Assembly: GCA_029204225.1 (NCBI GenBank)
Contig: CM055106.1
Coordinates: 15,821,278-15,885,277 of the forward strand
Reading direction: 5' to 3'
Source of the DNA: Diphasiastrum complanatum
Taxonomy: Eukaryota > Streptophyta > Lycopodiopsida > Lycopodiales > Lycopodiaceae
Length of the DNA stretch: 64,000 bases
Below the pieces are notes generated by a model. It ran no database searches and was not told the origin of the DNA. It saw only the letters and a list, made by a program, of their open reading frames with translations. Every line of letters starts with the position of its first letter. Position 1 is the stretch's first letter. Made by a program: the position numbers and the translations under genes. Positions 25,599 to 40,004 of this stretch are shown here, piece after piece.

Positions 25599-28500
25599 TC
25601 AAAGGCTTGGTGAGTAGATCGGCAATACAAGAGGACGAGTTGACATGTGCAAATAGATTTCTCCTCCAATAAGCTTTTCTCTCACAAAATGGTGTGCCAC
25701 TTCTATATGCTTGCTTCTTGCATGAAATATGGGATTATTGGCAAGAGCTTTGGCCGAGATATGATCACACTTGATCATTTGTAGATCATCTTCCTTGATG
25801 CACTTTAGCTCCAATAATAATCTCTTGATCCAAAGCACCTCTTTGGTGGTTGTACTGAGTACTTTGTACTCGGCCTCACATGAAGAGAGAGATATAGTAT
25901 CTTGCTTTTTGGAAAGCCAAGATATTAGATTGCCTCCAAGAAAGATAGTGTATGCACTAATAAACTTTCGATCCATCTTGTCACTTGCAAAATCCGAATC
26001 CGAGTAGCTAACAATCGATAGATCTTCACTTTTATAAAGTAGACCATAATCACAAGATGAAGATACATATCTTAGAATCCTCTTGACCATCCTCCAATGA
26101 TGGATCTTAGGATCTTGCATAAATTGGCTCAATTTCTGCACACAAAAACTTAAATCGGGCCTAGTAACTGTAAGCCAAATCAAGGAGCCTACAAGATTCC
26201 TAAAAAGTTTGATGTCCTCGAAGGATCTTTCATCACCTTTATTAGGATCTTTTACAATTTGCTCTATTGGAGTATCTATGCTCATAGAATTTTTCATAGG
26301 AATTTTTTCAACATAGAGTGAGCATATCTAGATTGGCATATAAAACCATGATCTTCATAAAAATCAATCTCTAGGCCTAGGATGTAATGTATTTCTCCTA
26401 GATCTTGCATTTTAAACTCACATCCAAGTGCTAGCTTAGTTTCATCAACTAGCTTGATACAACTTCCACAAAGAATAATGTCATCAACATACATTAGAAG
26501 AATGACAGTATTACTATCAACAAACTTTAGATACATGGAAGGATCATAGTCACTAAGAGTAAATCCTAGTGAGATAAGGAAAGAATTAAGTCTTGAATAC
26601 CATGATCTTGGTGCTTGCTTGAGTCCATAAAGACTTTTATCTTGCTTTATACTTGTTGATGGTGCCATCATGATTGTACTTGATCCGAGATACCCATGCT
26701 TGTTGGATGGAGGATCCACAAGCTCCCAAGTATTATTGGTGATCAATGCATCATACTCTTGCTTCATGGCATCACACCACTCCTTGGTATTGAGTGTCTC
26801 TTGTACATTCTTTGGCTCTTCATGAGAGACATAAAAAACATAATTAGTGGAATCAAGATCCACTTGTTTGCCTTTGTCAACATATGAGAGCCTCTTACGC
26901 TCGGATCTATCTCTCATGGATCTTCTTGGTGAGAAAATACAAGGAGAGTCTTCTTCAATTCTCGACCCCATCACATCATAATTGTCTTCAAAATCAATAA
27001 TAGGTGATGCATCCATAGGCTTCTTGATCTCGGCCTCTTCAAAAGATGGATGTTGATATTCATGAAAGACAACATCTCTACTTTCAATAACTTAAGTAGA
27101 GAGTATTGCATGCACTAGGATCTTCCTTCTTCCTTGTTTCCAAGGGAATATGGGCAAAGCATGCATCCAAAAACTCTAAGGTGTTCAACCTTAGGCTTCT
27201 TCAAATATAAGATTTCATATGGTGACTTTCCTCCAAGAGTTATGTGTGGGAGCCTATTGCAAAGATAATTTGCACAATTAATGGAACTCTCTTTTGATGC
27301 CTTCAAGCTCAAAAAAATCTTGAAATTTATTGGAGATATATATATTCACCACCTCCACAACATCTAAGAGCTTTAATCTTGAATGCTTTGAAAATAAGGA
27401 AATGACCAAACGCCATAGATTTAGAAGCAAGAAGATATATCCAAGTGAATCTTGTGAAATCATCAATGAAAGTAACAAAACAAGTGGCTCCTCCCTTGCT
27501 TATAGTTGATGAGAAATGCACATCCGAGTGGATTAACTCCAAAGGATGCTTGCTTTTGGTAGAAGATTTTGTAAATGGATTTTTGTGAGATTTAGCAATA
27601 GCACAAGCCTCACAAGGCTTGATCTTCTTGGAGAATGACTTTGGCAAGCCAATAGCTTTGGCCTCTTTGATCATAGAGAGCATGGATTTGTAGTTGGGAT
27701 GTCCCAACCTCCTATGCCATAATTCCTCCATAGAGAGCTTGTTTACAAGAACAACATTACAAGCATTCACATATTTATTTGGATCTAGTTTATAGATGCC
27801 TCCAAATCTAGATCCTAATGCAAGTATCTCATCATTTTTCTTGATAGTGCAAGTATCAACATTGAATTTTACATCAAGTCCATTATCAAGCAATTGGCCA
27901 ACACTAATGAGATTCTTAGTAATCTTAGGCACATAAAGAACTTTTGAAAGAGAAAGAACTTTAGAGGATGCAAGCTTTAAGGGAATGTGCCCTATGCCTT
28001 CAATAGGACATTCAAAATCATTTGCAGTGTATATTGATTTCTTGACTCCATCATAAGGTGAAATAGAAGAGAAAGAATTCTTGGAGCTACACATATGTGA
28101 AGAGGCTCCACTATCAATATACCATAAGCCGTCCTTCTTGAAAGGAGTGGATGAGAAGCTAGAGACCATAAGAGATCCCTCTCCATCACTTGCAATTGTC
28201 TTCCTTCTCATTGGTAATGTTGGCCTGCTTGAGTTGATTCTTCTTCTTGAAGCAATTGGTGGCATAATGGCCTTTCTTGCCACAATAAAAGCACTTGATC
28301 TTCTTCTTCTTGAGCTTGGATGATGAAGCATTAGAGGAATCATCTTCCTCCTCATCTTTGTCTTTTAATTTGGCTTTGTCCTTGCTTGAGGATTGTCAAT
28401 ATTGGTTCTTGCTCCTCCCTTTGTGCTTGTCCTTGGCAAAGAGGGCTTTGCCATCATTATGAGGGAGAGAAAGCATGTCCATCCTCAAGAGCTTATACTA

Positions 28501-29034
28501 GAGCCTCCAAACTTGGTAGCTCCTCCTTAATGGCATAGGATTGGACAATTTTATGAAATTCACTTCTCAAGCCATTGAGAATGACTTGAACTAGCTCATT
28601 TTGATTGATGGAATCATCAATGCAAGCAAGCTCTCTATGAATATCTTTTACTCTCAAAATATAACTAGATGCACTCTCATCACCTTTTGGCTACTTTGGA
28701 AGATTTGATTTCTAAGAGTGAGGAGCCTAGAGGTGTTCTTAGCCTCATAGATAGTCTTGAAACAATCCCAAGCTTCTTTGGTTGTTGTACAAGTACCTAT
28801 CTCCCTCAATATCTCATTAGAGACATTCATCTTAATGTAGTGAAGAGCCATACTTGCTCTCTTTTTGTATTTTTGAACCTCTTGAAGAACTTGTTGTTCT
28901 TCTTCAAGGCCAAGAACTATGTCCATCACATCTTGAAGGATCAAGATGGATTCCATCCTCATCTTCCAAATTGAATAGTTTGAAGTGGACAATCTTTCAC
29001 TTGGTTCCAACAAAGATGAACTCATTGAAGACAT
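25599..29034 (-). mobile_element. Ty1/copia element E, gag-pol with internal RT deletion
   Basis: Minus strand: gag starts at 29034 (MSSMSSSLLEPSERL, similar to copia B gag). It is followed by a shifted CCHC knuckle (CFYCGKKGHYATNC) near 28240-28300, protease DGLWYIDSGASSHM near 28110, gag-pre-integrase ELWHRRLGHPNYKSM near 27700, integrase (HSDVHFSS, FIDDFTRFTWIY) near 27430-27530, and the integrase C-terminus (TLGGKSPYEILYLKKP). In RT the frame jumps from NTWELVDPPSNKHGY to DKSLYGLKQAPRSWYS, so the fingers block and the first catalytic Asp motif (DV.NAFLNG) are gone. YVDD remains near 26475-26490. RNase H (25599-26297) is open. Without the RT block it cannot be autonomous. Confidence 0.93.
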
Positions 29035-29771
29035 TTAAAGTAAAGAAAACTCAAATGATGAACAATAAATGTTGCTACACACTCTCAATAGGATCCAATA
29101 ATGAAGTGCTATCTCCTCCTATGAAAGATCTTGCAACTATTTGTGAAGTGATTCTCACTAGCTACTCAAATCTCTCTAAAACAAGATCTTTTTCACATCA
29201 AACAATGGACAATAGACAAAGTTAGGATTATTTACTCTTAGCACGTGTGAAATACACTAAGTAACCAAATTTGACTCAAACTCAATGATATTGCATGAAA
29301 CAAATTGGCTATGATCTCAAAACAATGTTTGGATCACTTATAGATGAGATTGGTAACCATACAACACAAAGATCAAACAAGCAATCTCTTGACCAAACCA
29401 AATGTGTCCACCCAGGTCTAGGTGCCCTACCTAACCCTCTTCAAAAGCTTATAACTTTTGATTGGCTCAACCAAATGGAATGAAACTGATTGCATCAGAA
29501 ACTAGACAAACATAGCTTCAAAACAAGCTGTCAAGCAAGATAAAGGGTCAAGCATGAGAGAGAACTCTCAATCTAAAATTGGATGTTCCTAACATGTGTT
29601 TGAGCACCTGATTTTGTATAGTACCAGGTCAGACCCAATCAATGCCCTATTGATCTCTTTTGATCCAAGATTAAACAAGATAGCTAGAAAAATGGATCTT
29701 GACAATTTCTAGCTCAAGATTGATGAAAAGTTTTTACTTAAATGGATCAAAATGCATGGTAACCTTAGATA

Positions 29772-29784
29772 GGCTCTGATACCA
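29772..29784 (-). other. Primer-binding site of copia E
   Basis: Minus strand TGGTATCAGAGCC, complementary to the 3' end of initiator Met tRNA and directly next to the LTR end at 29785. Confidence 0.93.
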
Positions 29785-30130
29785 TGTTAAATTCACATGT
29801 GTGGACTGACCACAACATGTACTTGTGATCTCCTACGGTGTGTAGATGCATCAAGATCAAGACTATATTGAGATTCAAGATCTATCTTTGATTCTATGGC
29901 AAAAACACACTACTACATGCATTCAATTCCAACTCTCACTCACACGTATGGGAAGTATCCAGAAATTATTCTAAGTAAAAACAAGCTGCCCTCCTCGGGT
30001 AGGAAGAAAAAATCATCATGACCTCTCGGGTACAGAGAGAAAGCTAGAAAATCACTTACACTTAAAATCCACTCAATCTCTAAATCAATTAGATCCAAAT
30101 GAGAAGTACAATGATACTAGTAGATCCACC
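29785..30130 (-). repeat. 5' LTR of copia E, truncated
   Basis: Matches the 3' LTR at 24955 onward (shared blocks TAAGTAAAAACAAGCTGC, TCTCGGGTA and ATGATACTAGTAGATCCAC). It holds about 165 bp absent from the 3' copy and lacks the U3 start, including the CCAAT array. It ends abruptly against gypsy F sequence near 30131. Confidence 0.85.
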
Positions 30131-30132
30131 AT

Positions 30133-31966
30133 AATGTTGTCAAAATTTCAAGGAATGAACAACTACCAACGGATCCTTCTCATAGGTACAATACCTAGAC
30201 TGAGCAGGATTGAGTTTCTTGTTTTCATAAGCCATAGGATGTCCATCCTGCATCGAAACAGCTCCAATAGCATAATCACTGGCATCAGTCCTAACTACAA
30301 AAGCCTTATTAGGATCGCCAATGATTAGTATTGGTGCCGAAGTGACACTTCTCTTAAGAAACTCTAAACAATTATTCATATCCTCTGTCCACACCACTAG
30401 TGGACTCTTAGCCCTCCGGCTTAGCTTCTTATAGCCTTTCGAGGCCTGGGTAAGGAGAAATGCCAATCGAGCAAATTGGGGAATATGCCGATAGAAAAAT
30501 CCAACAAACCCCAAGAAAGAATTGATTTTCCAAACTGTGGTGAGAATTGGCCAATCAATAACCCTCTGGATACAATCTGGCTCAATCTCCACTCTTCGGA
30601 AAACTTATGCCCCAAGTAGGACAATTCCTTAGCAAAAAAATCACATTTAGACTCCTTGGCAAAGAGCTTTTCTCTTCTTAGGATGTCCGAGACAATCCTA
30701 AGATGCTCTTTATGTTCTGCCAAAGTCTTACTGAACACTAGGATATCATCTAAGAATACCACTACGAATCTTCCCAAATATGGTCTGAACAAATCGTTCA
30801 TCATCTGTTGGAAAGTTGTCGGTGCATTGGTCAAACCAAAAGGCAACATCATAAATTTGTAGTGACCAAAGCGAGTTTGAAACCCGATTTTTGGTATATC
30901 TTCTGCCTTAATGTATATCTGATGGTAACCCGATCTTAGATCTATCTTGGAAAAGTACCCAGCACCACCAAGATAGTCTATTAGATCATCCATCCGCGAC
31001 AGTGGATATTTTTTCTTAATGGTTACCTTGTTCAATTTCTTATAGTTGACGCAAAATCTTATAGTCCCATCCTTCTTGGCAACCAGAACCACTAGTGATG
31101 CCCAAGGAGACTTACTAGGTTGTACCCATTCCTTTTTCAGGTAATCATGTAATTGTTTACTTACCTCAACCTCTTCTGATGCACTCATCCTATAAGGACG
31201 TTGTGCAATTGAAATTGCTCAAGGTATTAGTTCAATTTTATGATCAATTGTCCTTTCTGGTGGTAAACCTACAGGAAGGTCTAAAAAAACATCATTGAAT
31301 TCCTGCCTAAGTTCATTATAGGCTTCAAATTATGTAGTGTTCTCCCTAGGTATACTCATGGCATTTATGTTAAGTTCCTCATCATTGAGGCAAATCATAT
31401 CATTTAAAATCTAAATTCTTCATAATAGAATTCAGTTCATGTTTAGAATAAGGGTTAACATTTTCAGTGTCAACAGTTAAACTAGCCATGATCTTAATTA
31501 AAGAATTCTCATGCATAAAAGATAAAGATTTTTCAACAAAATCGATTTTCAGTGACTTATTGTTATCAAAATGCCATTGTTGCCCGAGAACAATATCCAC
31601 ATTTGCTAATGCAACAACATGGAATTCTACTTTTTCAGAGTAGTCCTGTATGTGCAATTCTAAATCAGGAACAACATAATCCATAAACGTAGAATTCATT
31701 CCTGATGCCATTGTCACACAATATTTTTTCTCACTTTTTCTGGTGGGAAGGTTTAGCGTCTGCACCAAATTTACATTAAAAAAGTTATGAGTGGATCCTG
31801 TGTCAAAAAGGACATTAACAACTTGATCTTTAACTTTATCTTTAATGCAAATAAGATCATTAAACGCTGTTTTAGTAATTTTGAGAAAATTTCTTGATTT
31901 TGGAACAAATTCAACATTTTCTTTCTTGTTTGGTTTGGTTGTTTTTATTCTCTTTATAACCCTCAT
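30133..31966 (-). mobile_element. Ty3/gypsy element F: protease, RT and start of RNase H
   Basis: Protease frame 31400-31966 has VNVLFDTGSTHNFF and IVLGQQWH. RT frame 30421-31188 has [59 protein letters not shown] and FLDDILVFS (the usual Tyr of Y-x-D-D is Phe). An overlapping frame (30140-30592) gives the connection and RNase H start: FVVRTDASDYAIGAV and LNPAQSRYCTYEKD. It is cut at 30132 by copia E. No gag is recognised upstream. Protease and RT are separated by a stop/shift zone near 31190-31400. Confidence 0.93.
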
Positions 31967-32796
31967 ACTTATATGTATCTATGTTTTGCGCTCTTAATCT
32001 AGTACCATCTACATCTACCCTCAACCTGTATCATCCACCTCCCAGTTTTTTCTCTTTGACATTGCCCTCTTCACAAATGTCTCTTCTTCATTCGACCTCT
32101 CATCTCTTTTTATCTCTCCTCCCCATTAATCCCCGTGTGTCTCTTCCACCACCCCCCTATTACAAATTTTCCCTCCCATGAGCAAACACACACAGTCCCC
32201 CACCCACCCACCAGATCATCTTTTTTCGTCTCTCTAATCAATATGAATATGAAATTTGTAATACGTATTCTTACTTTTCCTCATTTTTTATTATAGAATT
32301 TCAATATTTAATTATAATATACTATGAAATTGTCAATAAACTGAATTGTATGACTCTTTTACAAATTATGTTTTGATAAATGTAATTGGTTTACAGTTTA
32401 GAGTTTACATTTCAATAATATTAAGCAACAATGAGATATTGTAATCACGTAATTATTTAAAAGTAGAAACATAAAAAAAAAGTATTAACACGATATTTGT
32501 GTCACTTAAAAAGCATTGCAATATTTGCTCATACTATTTAGTATTTATTGTACTTGCAAAAGCTAGAATAAATCATAAACTCATAATATCCAAATTGAAC
32601 AAACAATAACTTCATTAGATTATTGAAAAAAGAATGATTACGTTACAATATTATCATCCATGTTTTATGTCTATTTGAGATTATTTTTTTTGCTTTCAAA
32701 CACACAAAAATATTGGTTTTATTTGCAAATACTAGAACAAATCATAGGCACATTAAGAAAACAATATTTTTATTCAATTCAAATACAAAACAATGA
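31967..32796. other. No gene recognised; AT-rich
   Basis: A C-rich patch (31990-32220) is followed by strongly AT-rich DNA. No coding motif seen. Confidence 0.4.
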
Positions 32797-34404
32797 TCAC
32801 ATTACAATGTCATCGTCATTGTTCTCTGCCATTTTAAGGTTTTCTTTTTCTTTTACGCGCACACTTTTTGGTATTTTGATAGCTACATTTCTACATCCTA
32901 AGACTTCTTTCGTTGTCCAACTCCAAACAATTGTGTTCAAATACTCCCATCGCTCAGGATCTCTTTTGTTGCAGTGCCAGTACTTATTCCAACAATCACT
33001 ATATACCTCAACATCGGATGCACCTTTTCTTTGTGAGACAGGAGCCCAATATTGTACCTTCACTTTCATGTAGTTTGTGTATCAATATCACTCATGGTAG
33101 TTCCCAGCCATATTGGATATATTGTGTCACTTGGCCTCACAAGAATAAAGTCATTCTTCTTTATGTCAATCTCAGGGTTGAATGCTTCCCTTGGTTTATT
33201 AAGAGCTGGACCACAATAATGCCCATCATGCACTTCCAATCCCATCATATCTCCATCATCATCGTGAACATGATTTTTTTCTTCCATGAAGATTGAACTT
33301 CTAGGCCAAAATTCCTTACAAAAAATAGGCTCTTGCATGGTCGATGTTTTTATAAAATCAATCATGTTCTCCCAATACTCGATGACTGGTTGAATCCACT
33401 TTGTATATGATGATTCTTGACCTCGCGCATCCACCCCTGTTTTCCAAAAAGAGACATAACTTTTTAAACCTTCTAAGATTTGCTTATTATCTTTGATGTA
33501 TTCAAAGATCGAAACAATTTTTGGTTGTCCCTGAGGAAGCTTTGGCTTATTTTGAGAATCACGCTCCCAAAGTTCAATAGCTTCTTGTGGTAGCCATTCA
33601 ATTGCCTTAGGGTGAATTTTGCATTGCATCAATGGTACACCATCTTGCATGTAAAAACAAAATTGTTTTGGAGTGTCCAACCAATCTTTTGTTCTTATCA
33701 CACAAACAACCGTCTACATAATCTTTGAAGTTTGGAACCTCTTTAACTAGGAATGGAGTGGGATTTGCACTTGTACACTCATTGAAGCATCGCATTAGAT
33801 GAGGAAATGTGAATACACATTTTCTCCTAAGATTTTCTGAGAAGCGACTAAACAATGCATCAATATCCTCATGTGTATGCCCCACCATGAGAAACCCTAA
33901 TTGAACCATCTCAAAGACTCCTCTAGCGACAAGCAAGGAAAGCTATGCAAACACATATCTATTCTTATTTTCAGATCCACAATTGTCTAATTGTAGTAAC
34001 AACACAGAAGGCAAGCATTTGAAACTTGCAGATTCCGTTGAATTATCTTGTGCACATTGAACATATTCACTTTGCAACTGAGTAGGCATTGTTGAGCCCA
34101 TGACTTGGTTGCATCCAACATTCTCACCTGGCAGATGACCAAATGTTGTTGAAGCCACATTTTCGCTATGCTCAATGGTTTCACATTGCACTTGTGTATA
34201 CTTATTTTCTTCGTTTTTGACCTCCATGTGGTAATCCAACGCCACTTTTGAAGTTAAAGCTATAAACAGATTTCTTGATGACGATGTTTTCTCTGCAAGC
34301 AACAAGTCTCCATAAACATGCTTATGGGACAAAAATAGAATTTTCAAGATCTCGTAGAAAATGCAAAACAACATTTGAGCTCTTGGGGGTGACAGCTTGC
34401 ACAT
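32797..34404 (-). pseudogene. DUF7869-type transposase-like gene, broken
   Basis: Minus strand: LLQLDNCGSENKNRYVFA, an in-frame TAG (33940-33942), then LLVARGVFEMVQLGFLMVGHTHEDIDALFSRFSENLRRK. The LDN..ENKNRY and GHTHEDID.LFS motifs, with acidic residues that could form a metal site, are the hallmark of DUF7869 proteins found in many plant and fungal repeats. A frameshift near 33690 leads to TKDWLDTPKQFCFYMQDGVPLMQ, then a long tail with FILVRPSDTIYPIWLG. A second shift near 33066 gives YSDCWNKYWHCNKRDPERWEYL and ends at 32797. The N-terminal part beyond 34404 is missing or unrecognisable. I infer a decayed DNA-transposon or repeat-borne gene; no terminal repeats were found. Confidence 0.75.
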
Positions 34405-35864
<1,460 letters not shown>

Positions 35865-35928
35865 AAATATAGATTACCCAATTTATCATGCGGGTTGCCA
35901 TACATTTTAATGAAAAAAGTGACACTCA

Positions 35929-35976
35929 AAAGTTTGAGCTTCATCTGGAAACATGGTATTATTATGAGTAGATTTG
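35929..35976. repeat. Inverted repeat arm 1
   Basis: About 48 bp (ending GGTATTATTATGAGTAGATTTG) that recur as the reverse complement at 36954-37003 with about 80 percent identity. Confidence 0.7.
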
Positions 35977-36778
35977 ATGAGATATTGTTCAATTATAGTT
36001 CTAGAATCTAAGCATTCTAAAGCACACGCATCTATTGTAGTATACAAGCATCGACTTATCCTTCAATGTAATCGGTTCACATATTCTGGATTTTCCATTG
36101 CTGAATTTCTCATTTGCATTCTCATGATTCAAAGCCCTCGAAGAACTATACGCTCAGCATCACTTTGTGGGCAAGCACATGGGGAACAACACAATCCTAT
36201 ATTTGAGAGCCTTGTTTGTTGTGAACAATGAAGTAGAGTACAATGAAATTGACATCGTTATTCGTTTCCTACATATAGAATGAGTAGTCCGATGTTTTTC
36301 AGATGTACATATTACAAAATGGTTTGTGGTCCTTGAAAACTATCCAAATGTGTTCTTATGGTCTAGCTTTGAACCTTAGTTTATAATTAATATGTTGATG
36401 CGTTGTTATGCTGTGTTATCTGATAACGATTTGTAGACTATGTTTTCATGCCAGGCTCAACCTAACATTGTGCACTTGTGCCTAAAATTTGTGGTATATT
36501 ATAGTGATGACTTAATGCCAAAATAACAAGAACCAGTCTGGTTCATTTATTGATTTTATGAATTTATGCAATCCCATACTTTCTTTATGGGTGTCAAAAC
36601 CAACTTATACCATTTTATTATAGACAATTGTATATGTATACACAAAGAATAAGAGCAATGTCAAGAGGTTTGATCTTGCTAAAAAATGAACTCTTATGGG
36701 AGCCATCCCCAATTGCTATCTACTACATATAGTATAAAGCAGGGGATATAAACCTAACAAAAAGTTGGCCTCTAGTCA

Positions 36779-36947
<169 letters not shown>

Positions 36948-36953
36948 TTTTAG

Positions 36954-37003
36954 CAAATCTACTCATAACAATACCCTGTTTTGAGATGGAGCTGAAATTT
37001 TTC
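36954..37003. repeat. Inverted repeat arm 2
   Basis: Reverse complement partner of 35929-35976, lying directly beside the (GA)n tract. Confidence 0.7.
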
Positions 37004-37375
37004 AAGAAAATCTAAAAATGGAACTACCATTATTCACATATTGACAATAAGCCTATTGTTATTCACAGTAATCTAGATTGATCTAGAGAAGTACTGTGAT
37101 ATACAAATACATTGCAGAAATTATGTATTAGCAGCAAGAGCTCAAAATGATGGAATCATTCTATTCTGAAGTAGCTATTCAATGATTCTCCACATTCTCT
37201 CTAGTTACAATTACTAACCTTTTGAGAGCTGGTGTGCTAGAGGGAGTTTGAGAGTGAGCTAGAGCGCTGCCTAGAGGACTGGGAGCTGGAGCATAGTAGA
37301 GGGCTGGAGCAGGAACTAGAAGTGTGCTGGAAGAAGGGAACTGTGCGTTGGAGGCCCAATAGACCAAAACATGGG

Positions 37376-37530
37376 TCTGGATGCAGCAATAGCGACGGAG
37401 GAGGAGCGAGTCACTTCTGGATGCAGCAATAGCGATGGAGGAGGAGCGTGTCACTTCTGGATGCAGCAATAGCAATAGCGATGGAGGAGGAGCGAGTCAC
37501 GATGGAGGAGGAGCGAGTCATGATGGAGGA
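37376..37530. repeat. 40-bp minisatellite, about 3.5 units
   Basis: Units starting TCTGGATGCAGCAATAGCGA at 37376, 37416 and 37456, each containing GGAGGAGGAGCG.GTCAC; shorter partial units follow to about 37530. Confidence 0.9.
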
Positions 37531-37639
37531 GGGAATTTGTGTTGGAGGGGTTCAAATTTGAATTAAAAAATGATGTTGACCTGCCCCTTGCCCTGGCCTT
37601 CTTTGCCCCCATCATACATGATGGCATAAACATTTTAAA

Positions 37640-38480
37640 TTAGGCACAACCATTTTTTGTACCCATCCTATGGCACCTAAAAAATGGTTTCGTGAATTCA
37701 TAAATCCCTGCTACGCCATAAAGCTCGTCTCAGATCCTCTACGCGTCCAACGTCTCGGTTCGGAATGGTGTTTTGCTTCTAACCGTTTGAGTTGATAACT
37801 CTGAATGATCTAACTTAGTTTCTATAAGAACTAGAATTGAGGCCCTAATTTTTGCCAACTTTTGATAATCGGTGCAATAATACTTAGCAAAATCGAGGCC
37901 TAATGCCCGCCACACTAGTAGGAGGCTTCATTTCTACTCAAGGAATGAAGCAACATACCCATTCCTTAGGAACTGAATGCACATTCCCATGGAACATATC
38001 TTCGTACTTTTAAGTTCTTCAAACTTGGATTCTAGTGAAGAAAGTATTCTCTTTGCTGGTAGACGCATTCTCAAGTCAGACATACATATCAAAGGTGCTT
38101 TACTAATCCTATGTAGAATTACCATTTCTTTTTTGTTCAAATCACATACATTCCTATGTGGAATTACCCTTTCTTTTTCATTCAAATCACAAGAAAGTGG
38201 GCACATGTTTGTTCAAATCACAAGAAAGTGGGCATATGTTTGTTCACCATTTATAGATCGAGGCACCTATTTTGGCCTCACTCCTTAATCACATCGTCAA
38301 TTTTGGTTTGCCTTTGTCATGGTGCAGTAATATCATCCATCCAATCAAGAGTGGCGACCCCATGAAACCTAGTAACTAGTGCACCACCATTACGATTGGG
38401 CACATTGTGGCTAAGCTTTATGGTATCATACTTTAGACAATGGTTACTGGTGAGTAAGACACGAAGATCACATGCCTTGG
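37640..38480. other. No gene recognised; short local duplication near 38150-38245
   Basis: The phrase TTCAAATCACAAGAAAGTGG occurs twice in tandem near 38183 and 38214, after a looser related copy. Nothing else recognised. Confidence 0.4.
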
Positions 38481-38499
38481 GTCAGGCCGATTTCATGGC

Positions 38500-39060
38500 A
38501 CAACATTCCACCACTGAAAATGTGTTCACACTTGGCTATCATTAAGAAGGCCAGGTCTACACATGAAGAGATCTCATTGTTGTTTTCTATATTTCCAAAA
38601 GCTTTTGACTTGGTTTGGCGAGAAAGCCATCAACCGGAATGGTGATCTTGGCTTCAGACTTGGTGATATAGTCATTCCATTCTAGTTTATGCTAACAATG
38701 TGGCATTAATTTCTCCTTTAGGTGAGGGGTCACAACAACATTTGGAAATATGAAAGGTGTTTGGAGATATATTTGGTTCGATTGTGCATACCAAGAGAAT
38801 CTAGATTATGGTTTTTAATAACTCTAGGATCTTTATGTGTCGATGGGTGTTTACTCTAGGTGGACAATCACTAGAGGTGGCATCCTCTTGTACCAATTTG
38901 GGGACATCCTTCATTGGGCCAATTTTCAAAATGACATAGGCCACCACAATTAGATTGCAAAAGGATGATGCTTCTTGGTTAGTCTTATGGACTTTAGCAT
39001 TGCCTCCAGTTTACTTTGGTTCAGTTACAAGTTTGTGGAGACTAGTCACTTCTAATCCTC
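38500..39060 (+). mobile_element. LINE-type RT remnant
   Basis: Plus frames show FPKAFDLVW (38592-38618, the usual DF.KAFD.V block), then VYANNVALISPLGEGSQQHLEI (from 38685), where the catalytic YADD has become YANN, then KVFGDIFGSIVHTKR and a YLG-like block (CTNLGTSFIGPI). Stops and shifts are frequent. It lacks endonuclease and 3' end. APE-type LINEs in plants have this spacing, but the clade is not certain. Confidence 0.72.
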
Positions 39061-39745
39061 ACAATGTCATGAGCAAGCTTTGCCTGTTATGCATGTTGGC
39101 GGAGGTGGAGTCATTTCTTGTTTAGATGACTTGTTTATTGAAAGATCAGGGTATTCTACCATTGTCTTTTTTCCATGCTTCTCTAGCCACACTTTGCTCA
39201 CTACCCCTAGACACAGATTACCTCCTTCTCCAGGAGATGCTCTAGAGAAGACCTTGAAGCTGAGACATTGTTTCCTCACTGTTTCCTCTTCAATACTTCC
39301 ATCATCATCTATCCATTGCGATATGATATCTACTACATGGCTCCACATAGTTGTTGTATAGCTTAATTTAAACTGTACTCCATATTATCATCTTCCAAAT
39401 ATATCATTTATGAGAGTAAAGTAAGAATCTTATTAGTTTTTCTACTTTGGTCTTTTGATCCAGTAGTTGCTTTGTTTTTTTTAAAACATTTATATGCTCC
39501 TTTTTAGAATATATCATACTTGAGGTGTACTTACTTGGCCTTATGTGCCTTTTAGCATTAAAAGACATTATAAAAGTCTCTCTTTCTTTCTTTCTCACAT
39601 ACTTTGTTGCTTCTAACCTATCCCAACCTAAAGTTTAGTCCAAGTTTCATCTTCAAAACCAAAGCTTCATTGCACCAGAATCTTGATCAAAGAAAATCTG
39701 ACACCTTGATAACAAACGAAGTACAAGGTCAAACAATGGAGACCA

Positions 39746-40004
39746 CACACATGGGATGTGACACCTAACCAAAGGATGTGGCTCATGCAAGCAGTAGATT
39801 GATACCATGTGTCATATGTCTAGAAAACTAGTTTTTGGCCTTTTTAGCCACTAGAACTTGAATTAAATCATATGTACAGCCTATATGATTATGGTACATG
39901 ACAAGTACACTATTTTCACACGTGGGAACAGGCTCCACACATGTGTAATCATCCTATATACAAGATTTTTGGCCTCTACCAAGCTTATTTTTGCATTTTT
40001 TACA
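39746..40004 (-). repeat. Partial 3' LTR of element D
   Basis: About 259 bp matching the first part of the B/D-type LTR (43677-44491). It starts on the minus strand at TGTAAAAAATGC (40004) and is cut off at about 39746. Confidence 0.85.

Noticed and set aside
37179-37633. Protein-coding frames across the 40-bp minisatellite
   Set aside because: Leu/Ser/Arg-rich translations of the repeat; no domain or conserved start.
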